DNA of 64,000 nt, taken from contig CAZLEI010000001.1 of assembly GCA_964558505.1 (NCBI GenBank), positions 1 to 64,000 on the forward strand, written 5' to 3'. Positions 51,327 through 59,991 of this stretch are shown piece after piece. A model generated the notes under the pieces. It did no database searches, had not been told where the DNA came from, and saw nothing but the letters and a program-made list of their open reading frames with translations. The position numbers and the translations under genes are program-made. Numbering within the stretch: the first letter of the stretch is position 1; each line of letters starts with the position of its first letter. The stretch is from CAYMPW01 sp964558505 (GTDB taxonomy: Archaea; Thermoplasmatota; Thermoplasmata; Methanomassiliicoccales; Methanomethylophilaceae).

Positions 51327-51551
51327 TCACTGGTCTTTCTCGGAGTCCAGCCACTCGTTCCAGAGCTTCAGGGTCTCCTGGGCCTCTTCCTCGTTCATGA
51401 GTTCGATGGCGAATCCGGCATGGACCACCGCCCAGTCGCCCACATTCGCCTCGACCATGGAGATGTTCGCCTGCTTGATGACGCCCCCGAAGTCGATATC
51501 CCCGGTGTCTCCGTTAATCTTCACGATCTTTCCAGGTACAGCTAAGCACAT
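51327..51551 (-). CDS. hypC: Hydrogenase maturation factor HypC
   Basis: 74 residues starting MCLAVPGKIVKI, with the essential Cys2. GGGGTGA is spaced 6-7 nt before the ATG at 51551, which exposes Cys2 after Met removal; the ATG two codons upstream would not. Chaperone for NiFe hydrogenase assembly. Follows the NAC gene by 6 nt. Confidence 0.95.
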   Translation of the reverse strand: MCLAVPGKIVKINGDTGDIDFGGVIKQANISMVEANVGDWAVVHAGFAIELMNEEEAQETLKLWNEWLDSEKDQ

Positions 51552-51557
51552 TTTCAT

Positions 51558-51926
51558 TCACCCCGAGATTATCTTTATTATGGCCTCTGCGGGCTGCCCG
51601 TCGGCGGCTTCGAGCGCTTTTATCGCAGCTTCCCTCTCGCAGTTGGTCTGCGACATGACCAGTTCTATGTCCTCTGCGGGGAAGGATGCTACCGCGGGAG
51701 CATCGCCTGCGGATCCGAGCGGGCGGGTCTCTTCGCTGCCTGATATCTGGTAGTTCCTGGAGCCCTGCATATCAACACGGGTCACTTGCGCGTTCCTGAT
51801 GACGATCTCCTCATCCTTTGTCCTGATGATGACCTCTGTCACTCCTTTGAGATCGGTGTTGGTTATACCCATCTTCTTCATCATCTGATTCATCTGACGC
51901 GGGTTTACCCCTCTCATTCCTGCCAT
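51558..51926 (-). CDS. nac: Nascent polypeptide-associated complex protein (NAC)
   Basis: 122 residues. N-terminal basic ribosome-binding part (RGVNPRQMNQMMKKMGI), NAC beta domain (VTEVIIRTKDEEIVIRNAQVTRVDMQG) and a C-terminal UBA domain (DIELVMSQTNCEREAAIKALEAADGQPAEAI). Archaeal NAC is a homodimer of the alpha type. Confidence 0.95.
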   Translation of the reverse strand: MAGMRGVNPRQMNQMMKKMGITNTDLKGVTEVIIRTKDEEIVIRNAQVTRVDMQGSRNYQISGSEETRPLGSAGDAPAVASFPAEDIELVMSQTNCEREAAIKALEAADGQPAEAIIKIISG

Positions 51927-51960
51927 GATACCTCCTTGAACGTCGATTCACTTAATAATA

Positions 51961-53133
51961 TTAGTGAAGGGACGCACGGACCTTGTCGGCGATGGCGTTC
52001 AGCACATCCTTCGCGTTTCCGGGATCCGGGATGCCGCCCTGTGCGAAATCGGGCTTCCCTCCTCCCCTGCCGCCGAACGATTTGAGGATCTCGGGCAATA
52101 TCGCCCGGCAATCGACCCTCGGGGTCCCGGATGCGAGGATGACGGATGTCGATTCTCCCGGGGACACGAGTATCGCCACTCCTGCCTGGCTCTTGAATCT
52201 CTCTGCAGCCTCCGTGAGTGTCGTGCGGTCAGCCGGTATCACCGCCATGTACATCGGAACGCCTCCGGCATCTTCCGGGACGACGGCGTTCAGGGCGGCC
52301 ACAGAAGCCTCCTTCAGCATCTTCCTCCCGGATTCCAGCTCCCTGCCCATGTTCCCCACGGTGCGGACGATGTCCTCGGGTTTGCTGCCCGTCTCGTCGA
52401 TGACCTGAAGGCAGGTGTTGGCAAGCTCCATGGCGGAATCTATGGCGGACGCGCCGATCTTGAAATGCACGGCGTACTCCCCCTTGCCTGCGGAAACTAC
52501 GCGGTCCACGAAGAGCGCCGACAGCTCCGAGGTCTCCATCACGTGTATCCCGCTGCACGCGGCGATGTCCACATCCCCGATCTCGACGACGGTGATCTCG
52601 TCCTCCTCTATCTTGTCGAGCTTCACCCTCACATCAGCCAATGCCGGGTCGTCCCTGGACATGATGCTGTGCGTTATCGAATGGTTCGCCCTGATGACGC
52701 CGTTGGCGAAGGCCACGGCGGCACGGATCTTGTCCCAGCCGATCTCCCTGTCGACTATGACGTACTTGCTCTCGGGGGATATGAAGATCTTCACGATGGT
52801 AACTTCGGGGTCCTGACGCTTCAGCGAATTGAACAGGATGTGCTCCCCGGTGTGCCCCTGCATGAGGTCGTAGCGTCTGTCCCAGTCAACACTGCACCAG
52901 ACCATGTCGCCTGCCTTGAGGTCGTTGCCGGGCACGATATGGACGATATCGCCGCCTTCGTAACGGACCTCGGTGACCTTCGTGCCGCGTATCTCTCCCG
53001 TGTCGCATACCTGTCCGCCGCCGCCGGGATAGAATGCTGTGCTGTCGAGAACGACTGCGTCTCCTTTGACCTCTGTCACAACGGCCTCGAATTCCGAAAG
53101 GTACCCGTCACGTCTGAATATTTCCTCGGTCAT
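51961..53133 (-). CDS. alaX: AlaX-L alanyl-tRNA editing protein with DHHA1 domain
   Basis: Free-standing editing domain that hydrolyses Ser- or Gly-tRNA-Ala, 390 residues. Zinc site H94-TGE-H98 and CSGIH. N-terminal AFYPGGGGQVCDTG and C-terminal DHHA1 end GGRGGGKPDFAQGG. Lacks the aminoacylation domain of AlaRS. Confidence 0.93.
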   Translation of the reverse strand: MTEEIFRRDGYLSEFEAVVTEVKGDAVVLDSTAFYPGGGGQVCDTGEIRGTKVTEVRYEGGDIVHIVPGNDLKAGDMVWCSVDWDRRYDLMQGHTGEHILFNSLKRQDPEVTIVKIFISPESKYVIVDREIGWDKIRAAVAFANGVIRANHSITHSIMSRDDPALADVRVKLDKIEEDEITVVEIGDVDIAACSGIHVMETSELSALFVDRVVSAGKGEYAVHFKIGASAIDSAMELANTCLQVIDETGSKPEDIVRTVGNMGRELESGRKMLKEASVAALNAVVPEDAGGVPMYMAVIPADRTTLTEAAERFKSQAGVAILVSPGESTSVILASGTPRVDCRAILPEILKSFGGRGGGKPDFAQGGIPDPGNAKDVLNAIADKVRASLH

Positions 53134-53159
53134 GTATTGTCCCGTTGTTCAAATGTCAA

Positions 53160-53176
53160 CCCATTAAATAAATGGT
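53160..53176. promoter_or_regulatory. Symmetric divergent promoter, alaX/Lrp
   Basis: CATTAAATAAATGG (53162-53175) is the only TATA-like block in the gap. Its centre is 35 nt from both the alaX ATG (53133) and the Lrp GTG (53203). Confidence 0.5.
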
Positions 53177-53202
53177 TGTCCATTGTCTACCCAGGTCTAC
53201 CA

Positions 53203-53667
53203 GTGTCAGATTTGAAGGAATACGATGAGTTGGACAGGCGCATCATAGAGCTCCTCTGCACTTCCAGTCAGGGCTCTTACAGGCAGATCGCCAAACAACT
53301 CGGCGTGCATCCAACGACCCTCATACAGAGGGTCAAGAACCTTGAATCCAAAGGTGTCATCGACGGCTACCGCGCCAAGATAGACTATATGGAAATGGGG
53401 TTCGATTTCATGGGCCTGGTACATATCTACGTCGACGGCGACGCAATGGGGGTGCAGGAACAGGTGAAATGCATCCCGCAGGTGGTCTGCATCTTCGACG
53501 TGACAGGTGATTGCGACGCGCTGGCCTGGATAGCCTGCAAGGACCGTGACGAATTCTCGGCGGTCGTCAAATCGATCCTGGGCATCGACGGCGTCACGAA
53601 GACGAACACATCCGTCATCCTAAACATGGTCAAGGACCCCTTCGATTTCGTTCCCGACATACTCTGA
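53203..53667 (+). CDS. Lrp/AsnC-family transcriptional regulator
   Basis: 154 residues. HTH region GSYRQIAKQLGVHPTTLIQRVKNLESKGVI and a RAM domain (CIFDVTGDCDALAWIACKDRDEF). GTG start at 53203. Divergent from alaX, whose promoter it may control. Effector unknown. Confidence 0.9.
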   Translation: MSDLKEYDELDRRIIELLCTSSQGSYRQIAKQLGVHPTTLIQRVKNLESKGVIDGYRAKIDYMEMGFDFMGLVHIYVDGDAMGVQEQVKCIPQVVCIFDVTGDCDALAWIACKDRDEFSAVVKSILGIDGVTKTNTSVILNMVKDPFDFVPDIL

Positions 53668-53749
53668 GCGCCCGCACACGCGTAAAGAGGGAATGTGTTT
53701 TATAGGGTACCGTGATTTGTGCACAGTAACAGCTCTTAGAGGCAACCTT

Positions 53750-55564
53750 ATGATAAGAACGCACACCTGTGGGGAGCTGAGGTCCGGTGACCTCGGCAAG
53801 ACGGTATGTCTGCAAGGTTGGGTAAGGTTCTCCAGGGACCACGGAGGGGTCGCATTCATCGACCTCGCTGACAGGTACGGGATAACCCAGGTGGTCTTCG
53901 ATCCGGAAGACCTTCCCAGCGGAACGGACGCGAACGAATTATCCGAGACGATGAAGGGCTTCAGCCGCGAGTCCGTCGTGCAGATCGACGGGACCGTCAG
54001 GCTCAGGGTCGAAGGCACGGAAGATTCCAGGAATCCCACGGGCGAGGTCGAGGTCCTCATAACCTCCGCCCAGCTGCTCAACAGGTCCGCCGCCCCTCCG
54101 TTCGAGCTCGGCGATCAGAAAGAGGGAGTCCTCCCTGCCGAGGACACCAGGATGAAGTACAGATACCTGGACCTCAGAAGGACCGAGATGGTCCAGGCGA
54201 TGACATTCAGGAGCAAGTTCGTGCACTTGGCCAGGCAGTACCTGGAGAGCGAGGGGTTCCTCGAGATCGAGACCCCGGTGCTCGCCAGGACATCGCCCGA
54301 AGGCGCCAGGGACTACATCGTCCCGTCCAGGGTGCACCCAGGGACATTCTACGCCCTGCCCCAGTCGCCTCAGCTCTTCAAGCAGATGCTCATGGTCGCC
54401 AGCATGGACCGCTATTACCAGGTGGCACGCTGCTTCCGCGACGAGGACTCCCGCAAGGACCGCCAGCCCGAGTTCACGCAGCTCGACATGGAGATGTCCT
54501 TCGTAGAAGAGAAGGACATCCAGGACATGATCGAGGGGCTCATAAGCTTCATGTGGAAAGGACTCTACGGCGAGGAGCTCCAGACCCCATTCGAGAGGAT
54601 CGGGTACAGGGATGCGATGGAGCGCTTCGGCTCCGATAAGCCCGACATGAGGTACGGACTCGAGTTCGTCTCGCTCACCGAGACCGTCAAGGACGCCCCC
54701 TATGAGATATTCCAGAGGATACTTTCCAAAGGCGGCATCGTATCCGGTATCAACGTCAAGGCATCCATCGCCGGCGACAAGGTCGGCAGGAACGATGTGG
54801 ACAGGTACATCCACTACGCGAAGAAGGTCGGCCTCGGCGGACTCACATGGATGAGGGTCAAAGACGGCATCCTCGAGAGCAACATAACCAAATATTTCAC
54901 GCCCGAGATCCTCGAAGGCATAAAACAGAAGATGGGCGCCGAGGAAGGCGACCTGCTGTTCCTCGTGGCCGGGCCCTGGAAGGCCACGCTCGAGAGTGCA
55001 GGGTTCCTCAGGAAGAAGATCGCAGAGGACCTGGACATCGTCCCCAAGGACGAGCATAAGTTCCTTTGGCTGGTCGACTGCCCCATGTACGAGATCGATC
55101 CCGTGTCCGGTAAGCATGATGCGTTCCACCATCCATTCGTCCGTCCTCTGGGCGACCCCAAGGGTGACAACGTGGGCGGCGCCTGCTTCGACATCGTCCT
55201 CGACGGTTACGAACTCGGGTCGGGGTCGTTGAGGATACACGATGCGCAGCAACAGAGGGAGGTCTTCAAGATCCTCGGCATGTCCGAAGAGAAGATGGAG
55301 TCCGATTTCGGCTACTTCCTCGAGGCACTCGGCTACGGTGCCCCCCCTCACGGCGGCATTGCGCTCGGTATCGACAGGTTCGTATCGATCCTGCTCGGCA
55401 AGGACAGCATCCGCGAGGTGATCGCGTTCCCCAAGAACAAGAAAGCCCAGTCGCTGCTGGACAATGCGCCCTCCAAGGTGGACGACGACAAGCTGGAAGA
55501 GCTCCAGATAATGTCAGTCGCCATCGAGGACTTCGATATTCCCGACGACGGGGACTTCGAGTAA
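53750..55564 (+). CDS. aspS: Aspartyl-tRNA synthetase, bacterial type
   Basis: 604 residues, the bacterial length (archaeal AspRS is about 430-440). N-terminal OB domain MIRTHTCGELRSGDLGKTV, motif 2 region CFRDEDSRKDRQPEFTQLDMEMSF, a GAD insertion domain (about residues 295-410), YEIDPVSGKHDAFHHPFV and motif 3 GGIALGIDRFV. The neighbouring gatCAB operon suggests a non-discriminating enzyme that also charges tRNA-Asn. SD AGAGG before the ATG at 53750. Confidence 0.95.
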   Translation: MIRTHTCGELRSGDLGKTVCLQGWVRFSRDHGGVAFIDLADRYGITQVVFDPEDLPSGTDANELSETMKGFSRESVVQIDGTVRLRVEGTEDSRNPTGEVEVLITSAQLLNRSAAPPFELGDQKEGVLPAEDTRMKYRYLDLRRTEMVQAMTFRSKFVHLARQYLESEGFLEIETPVLARTSPEGARDYIVPSRVHPGTFYALPQSPQLFKQMLMVASMDRYYQVARCFRDEDSRKDRQPEFTQLDMEMSFVEEKDIQDMIEGLISFMWKGLYGEELQTPFERIGYRDAMERFGSDKPDMRYGLEFVSLTETVKDAPYEIFQRILSKGGIVSGINVKASIAGDKVGRNDVDRYIHYAKKVGLGGLTWMRVKDGILESNITKYFTPEILEGIKQKMGAEEGDLLFLVAGPWKATLESAGFLRKKIAEDLDIVPKDEHKFLWLVDCPMYEIDPVSGKHDAFHHPFVRPLGDPKGDNVGGACFDIVLDGYELGSGSLRIHDAQQQREVFKILGMSEEKMESDFGYFLEALGYGAPPHGGIALGIDRFVSILLGKDSIREVIAFPKNKKAQSLLDNAPSKVDDDKLEELQIMSVAIEDFDIPDDGDFE

Positions 55565-55586
55565 ACCCTATTCTTAAACCTTTTAA

Positions 55587-55612
55587 GATTTAGGTCTTCC
55601 TAAATTTTATAT
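55587..55612 (+). terminator. Terminator-like hairpin after aspS
   Basis: Perfect 7-bp inverted repeat ATTTAGG-TCTT-CCTAAAT followed by TTTATATA, just past the aspS stop. The T-rich end could also act as a promoter for the structured element that follows. Confidence 0.5.
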
Positions 55613-55616
55613 ACAT

Positions 55617-55730
55617 ATTGGACATGCAGGTGATAGTGACATGTGTTGTCCGGTCCTAGGGATCCGCCAACGATCCCGTTACCACCTGATGGACCTTGTG
55701 CCAGGCCTGAAAAGAAAGGGCCTGGCACAA
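55617..55730 (+). ncRNA. Candidate structured RNA between aspS and gatB
   Basis: No gene fits here, yet base pairing is dense. CAGGTG-a-TA (627-635 of 55xxx) pairs with TA-c-CACCTG (680-688), GGGATC (55659-55664) with GATCCC (55672-55677), loop GGTCC (55652-55656) with GGACC (55691-55695) as a pseudoknot, GGACA (55620-55624) with TGTCC (55647-55651), and a perfect 12-bp hairpin at 55696-55707/55719-55730. TTTTATATA at 55605-55613 is a possible promoter. Strand not proven; no match to a known RNA family. Confidence 0.4.
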
Positions 55731-55736
55731 AAATAT

Positions 55737-57071
55737 TCAGGATCTTTCCGAGATGATCCTCATCGTCGCGGACACGATGTCGGAAGAGGAGTGGGCACCG
55801 CCCGTCTCCTTCATGACGAATCCTATGACGCGGTTGACGGCCTTGTCGTTCTTCTTGCAATCCTCCAGGACCGCAGGGTTCTCGTCAAGGAATCCGTTGA
55901 TCAGTGCGTCCAGGTCCGCGGATGCAGATCTGATGGATTCCGCATCTGCACCGGTCATTATGGACTTGATCTCCAGGCCGCACTCGACGTCAGTGGTCTT
56001 CTTCTCGAACATGGACCTGACCGCCGCGACTATGGCAGTATCCTTCTCGGGGGTGCTCTCATATGCCTTCCAATGGGCGCTGATGGCGCCGGTGGTCCAT
56101 GTGACAGCGGTGGGCACATCGGTGGCTGCCGCGAGGACCTCGAAGAACGCGGCCACCGATACGGAGGTGGAGACCAGCTGTTTGGCGATCTTCTCCTCTA
56201 TGCCGTATTCCTTGACCAGCCTGGCGGTCATGTTCTGGGGGCTCTCCTTCACTTTGATGCCGTCTGCGATGGCGCGGATGTTGTAGATGCCCAGGTCGGG
56301 TTCCCCGATATAGCCGTAATCAGCCTCGAACTCCTTCTTCCTGGCAGGGAGAGTGACCTTCCTCTCCTCGTCGAAGCGCCTGGTCTCCCTGTCGATCTTG
56401 CCGCCGGATTTGAGGACCTTCGTCTGTCTGACGACCTCGTACATGAGGGCGCGTTCGCAGTTCTTCAGGCCGGTGACGTTCTTGACCTCGCACCTTTCGA
56501 TGCCCACGGAGATGTTGCAGTCGCAGCGGATGCTGCGCTCGCCGCTCTCCGGGAGGTCGATGGCGTGCCTGATGTCGGTTATGAGCGAGGCCAGGAACTC
56601 CCTGGCCTCCGCGGGCGTGGATATGTCCGGTTCGGTCACGATCTCCACGAGGGGGATCCCCGACCTGTTGTAATCCACCAGAGACGACAGGTCTCCGACC
56701 CTCTTCGTCTTGCCCGGGTCCTCTTCGAGGTGTACGCGGGTGATCCTGATGGGCTTCTTGCCCAGATAGTACACTCCGCCCTCTCCGATGGGCGTGTCGT
56801 ACTGTGTTATCTGATAATGCTTGACCAGGTCAGGGTAGAAGTACGTCTTCCTGGAGAACCAGGTCTTCTCGGGTATGGTGCATCCGAGCATCTTGGCGAT
56901 GGTCAGTCCGAGCACCACGGCCCCTTTGTTGAGCGAGGGCTTGGACCCGGGCATGCCGAGGCAGACCGGGCACACATGGGCGTTTGGCCTCTCCGCATCC
57001 GTGGTGGGGCACGAGCAGAACATCTTCGACTTGGTCGGGAGCTGCACGTGTATCTCCAATCCGATCTTCAT
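55737..57071 (-). CDS. gatB: Asp-tRNA(Asn)/Glu-tRNA(Gln) amidotransferase subunit B
   Basis: 444 residues. Starts MKIGLEIHVQLPTKSKMFCSCP, with CPVCLGMPGSKPSLN zinc-type cysteines, YFYPDLVKHYQITQYD and SIRCDCNISV. The C-terminal YqeY-like tail domain is present (residues about 290-444). GatB lets Asp-tRNA(Asn) and/or Glu-tRNA(Gln) be amidated. Start overlaps the gatA stop. Confidence 0.96.
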   Translation of the reverse strand: MKIGLEIHVQLPTKSKMFCSCPTTDAERPNAHVCPVCLGMPGSKPSLNKGAVVLGLTIAKMLGCTIPEKTWFSRKTYFYPDLVKHYQITQYDTPIGEGGVYYLGKKPIRITRVHLEEDPGKTKRVGDLSSLVDYNRSGIPLVEIVTEPDISTPAEAREFLASLITDIRHAIDLPESGERSIRCDCNISVGIERCEVKNVTGLKNCERALMYEVVRQTKVLKSGGKIDRETRRFDEERKVTLPARKKEFEADYGYIGEPDLGIYNIRAIADGIKVKESPQNMTARLVKEYGIEEKIAKQLVSTSVSVAAFFEVLAAATDVPTAVTWTTGAISAHWKAYESTPEKDTAIVAAVRSMFEKKTTDVECGLEIKSIMTGADAESIRSASADLDALINGFLDENPAVLEDCKKNDKAVNRVIGFVMKETGGAHSSSDIVSATMRIISERS

Positions 57072-58375
57072 GCTACCGCCTCCGGGTGCCTGAGCTCGAA
57101 CATCTTCTCCCATTCGAGCGCCGCGGCCAGGAGAACATCCTCGTTCCAGTGGTCAGAGACGAACTGCATCCCGATGGGCATGCCCTCGGTGCTGTAGCCA
57201 CAGGGCACGGACATGTGCGGGGTGCCGGCGAGATTCGCCGGGACTGTGAGGTAGTCGGCCTTGTACGAGCTGAGCGCGGACATCTTGGATATGTCGTCGA
57301 ACTTGGGTGAGACGAAAGGCATCGTAGGGGCAAGGACTGCATCGTGGTCCTTCAGGACGCTCTTGTAGTCGGATATGACGACCTCCCTGACCTGCAGGGC
57401 CTTGGTGTAGTACCTGTCCCTGAATCCGACCATGCGGGTGAAGGTTCCCAGTAGGATCCTGCGTTTCGCCTCGTCCCCGAAGTACTGTGAGCGGAATGAT
57501 GTGAAGTAGTCGTCGAATTTCTGCGACAGGTCCCCGTCCTGCTGTCCGTATCTCATGCCGCCGTAACGAGCGAGGTTCGTGGATGCCTCGGAGGTGGCGA
57601 GCACATAGTAGGCCGGCATGGCGTATCTGAGGGACGGCATGTCCACATACTCCACGTCGACGCCCATCCCCCTGAGGGTCTCCAATGCGGATGAGAATCC
57701 AGCTTCGACGTCCTTGCTGAGGCCTTCGATCGCTGGTTTGGGGACGGCGACGGATCTGAGTTTGGCCTTTCCGGTGACCAGTTCCGGCTGCACGCATGAT
57801 GTGGGGTCCCGAGGGTCCTTCCCTGCGATGATGCCGAGGTACTTGCCGAGGTCGGCAGCCTTGGCGGAGATGACCCCGACCTTGTCGAGGGAGTTACCGT
57901 AATCTATGAGGCCGTACCTGGAGACACGCCCGTAGGTCGGCGTTATGCCGTACACGCCGCAGAATGACGACGGGCAGGATATGGATCCGCCGGTAGACAC
58001 TCCGAGCGCAATGTGATCGGGGATTATGGCGGCGGCGCAGGCCGCGCCTCCGGAGGACCCGCCGCAGGACCTCGACGTGTCGAAGGGGTTCTTGGGTATC
58101 TCGAACCCGGAGTTGGCGGAGAATGTGCCGAAACCGAACTCGTCCATGTTGGTCTTGCCGACCAGCTCTCCTCCGGCCGCCATCATCTTGGTCAGGGGAG
58201 TGGCATCGAATGCAGGCCGGTATCCGGTGAGTATCCTGGAGCCGGCGCAGGTCTCGAACTTCTTGGATGTGAGGTTGTCCTTCGCGGAGAACCTGAATTG
58301 GGCAGACGGATCCTCCGGCTCTGAGAACCTGTGGAACATGCTGTATACCGCGTTGTAATCGGCCAGGGTCCTCAT
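57068..58375 (-). CDS. gatA: Amidotransferase subunit A
   Basis: Amidase-signature enzyme, 435 residues, releasing ammonia from glutamine. Catalytic lysine K32 in SAKDNLTSKK, the cis-Ser/nucleophile region GVSTGGSISCPSSFCGVYGITPTYG, and GKTNMDEFGFG. Somewhat shorter than bacterial GatA (about 480). Overlaps gatC by 4 nt. Confidence 0.96.
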   Translation of the reverse strand: MRTLADYNAVYSMFHRFSEPEDPSAQFRFSAKDNLTSKKFETCAGSRILTGYRPAFDATPLTKMMAAGGELVGKTNMDEFGFGTFSANSGFEIPKNPFDTSRSCGGSSGGAACAAAIIPDHIALGVSTGGSISCPSSFCGVYGITPTYGRVSRYGLIDYGNSLDKVGVISAKAADLGKYLGIIAGKDPRDPTSCVQPELVTGKAKLRSVAVPKPAIEGLSKDVEAGFSSALETLRGMGVDVEYVDMPSLRYAMPAYYVLATSEASTNLARYGGMRYGQQDGDLSQKFDDYFTSFRSQYFGDEAKRRILLGTFTRMVGFRDRYYTKALQVREVVISDYKSVLKDHDAVLAPTMPFVSPKFDDISKMSALSSYKADYLTVPANLAGTPHMSVPCGYSTEGMPIGMQFVSDHWNEDVLLAAALEWEKMFELRHPEAVA

Positions 58376-58644
58376 GAGAGTCTTGGCCCCCTTACATAGT
58401 CCTCGTAGGTCTTCATGTCCCTGAGCAGCACATCGGGGTCGATCTCCATGCAGGGCTCGTCCTCCCTGAGTATGTCCGCGATCTCCACTGGATTGAATCC
58501 GAAGCTCTCTGTTCCCGGTGCCTCGTCGAGGACCTTGAAGTATTCAAGGATCTCGCTGAGGTCGCTGCTGTATTTCTCGAGCTCCTCGTCCGTGAGTTTC
58601 AGACGGGCGATGCGCGCAACCCTTTCGACGATCTCTCTGTCCAT
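58372..58644 (-). CDS. gatC: Amidotransferase subunit C
   Basis: 90 residues. VERVARIARLKLTDEELEKYSSDLSEILEYFKVLDE is the typical GatC helix pair, and it wraps GatA and GatB. First gene of the gatCAB operon; TATA TTAATTATATAAC at about 58673-58686. Confidence 0.95.
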   Translation of the reverse strand: MDREIVERVARIARLKLTDEELEKYSSDLSEILEYFKVLDEAPGTESFGFNPVEIADILREDEPCMEIDPDVLLRDMKTYEDYVRGPRLS

Positions 58645-58692
58645 GATATGACCGTGTGCGCATGGTCGGTCTTTGTTATATAATTAATTAAA

Positions 58693-59232
58693 TCATCTAC
58701 TGTGCGCGTGCGCGAGGATGATGCCGTACAGCGTGATGACATCGTCGTCGAAGACGAAATCCATGCCTGCGGATCCCAGGTATGCGCCCATGTCTATGCC
58801 CATTCCGCTGACCGACGGCAGGCACTCGCCCGGATGCCTGCACGGTCCTGGGTATGAGCACTCGTCGCAGAAAGAGCATCTTCCGTCGGAAAGCACCAAC
58901 GCATCGAATCCCGAATCCTCGAGGATGTGCTTGGCCTTCCTGCAAAGGGATTGGAACGATCTGCCGAATTCTTCGATATCCTCGGTTCCGCGGACGTAGA
59001 CCTTGTGCATGATGCATGCGCTCTGATACGAAGCGACCATCGGGGCGCATTCTTCAGGGAGGCATACGCCGGGCGGGCAGCTCCATGTGACCCCGTAGCA
59101 TCCGCATCTGTTGTTCTCGCAGATGCTCCTGTTCTTCAGGACGTTCTCGATGCATATGCCGGGGATTCCAGCATCCGAGAACAGGCAACCCTCGTCTTCC
59201 AACGCTTTCGAAAGCACAGTGCGGACATCCAT
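58693..59232 (-). CDS. DUF2284-like cysteine-rich metal-binding protein
   Basis: 179 residues. Two cysteine groups: CENNRCGCYGVTWSCPPG and CSFCDECSYPGPCRHPGEC. The pattern matches DUF2284 proteins of methanogens and other anaerobes, which probably bind iron-sulfur clusters. Function unknown. Confidence 0.85.
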   Translation of the reverse strand: MDVRTVLSKALEDEGCLFSDAGIPGICIENVLKNRSICENNRCGCYGVTWSCPPGVCLPEECAPMVASYQSACIMHKVYVRGTEDIEEFGRSFQSLCRKAKHILEDSGFDALVLSDGRCSFCDECSYPGPCRHPGECLPSVSGMGIDMGAYLGSAGMDFVFDDDVITLYGIILAHAHSR

Positions 59233-59352
59233 GAGGGAGTATCCGACCGCGCCGTTATCATCTTTATCCAGCGTCGATTTCCGAAGGCGGGATGGATGAA
59301 TGGTAACAGATAATCCTTATAAACGGTCCATCCGTAAGGGGTGATGATAGAA

Positions 59353-59868
59353 ATGGCGGCAGCAGATCTCGACAAGAAGATGGCCAACGGTATGAAAGCG
59401 ATGGACGAGGGAGATTTCAAGAAGGCGTACACGGCCTTCAAGAAGCTCGCGGACGAGAACCCCACGAATGCAGAGTGCTGGTACTACAAGGCCGAGTGCG
59501 GGAACTACGCGTCCGGCATGTTCGGGGCGAAAGTCTCTTCCGACGATATAATGGACGCTTACAAGAAAGCCATCGAACTCGATACCGAGGATCGCACCGA
59601 CTACTACCAGTCCTACGGCCAGTTCTGCATCTCTATCAACAAGTACGATGAGGCCGAGAAAGCATACTGCGAGGCAGCAGAGATGGACGAGTCCCTGTCA
59701 TCCTCCCTGTATTCCGAGTTCGCGATCCAGTACTACGACAATGTCATGGCGACATACGGCGAGATCATGGAGGACCCGAAGGCGAGGGCCCCCTACACCA
59801 AGAAGGCCCTGGAATACATGCTCAAGGCCCTCGAGATCTCCGCAGAGGAAGCCAAGAGCCTCCTGTGA
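59353..59868 (+). CDS. Tetratricopeptide-repeat protein
   Basis: 171 residues. TPR-like helices: MDEGDFKKAYTAFKKLADENPTNAECWYYKAEC, DAYKKAIELDTEDRTDYYQSYGQFCISINKYDEAEKAYCEAAEMD. Likely a protein-binding scaffold; partner unknown. GGTGAT is spaced 7 nt before the ATG at 59353. TATA CCTTATAAA (59315-59323). Confidence 0.85.
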   Translation: MAAADLDKKMANGMKAMDEGDFKKAYTAFKKLADENPTNAECWYYKAECGNYASGMFGAKVSSDDIMDAYKKAIELDTEDRTDYYQSYGQFCISINKYDEAEKAYCEAAEMDESLSSSLYSEFAIQYYDNVMATYGEIMEDPKARAPYTKKALEYMLKALEISAEEAKSLL

Positions 59869-59991
59869 TCTTAATCGGGGCGCGGCGTTCCCGACAGGGT
59901 CGCCGCGACCTCGGAACATATCACGGTGTCGGTATCCGGTATCGTGACATTAAAAATTATGATGGAGGATGGGGCCCGAAGGCCCGTATCC

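Noticed and set aside
51964..53202. Upstream extension of the Lrp gene back through alaX
   Set aside because: The frame is open only because it is antisense to alaX; the HTH protein begins at the GTG at 53203.
55617..55730. Fluoride riboswitch
   Set aside because: A CTGATGG segment and pseudoknot recall the crcB motif, but the 5' GGCGATG half is wrong, the helix order differs, and the next gene is convergent gatB.
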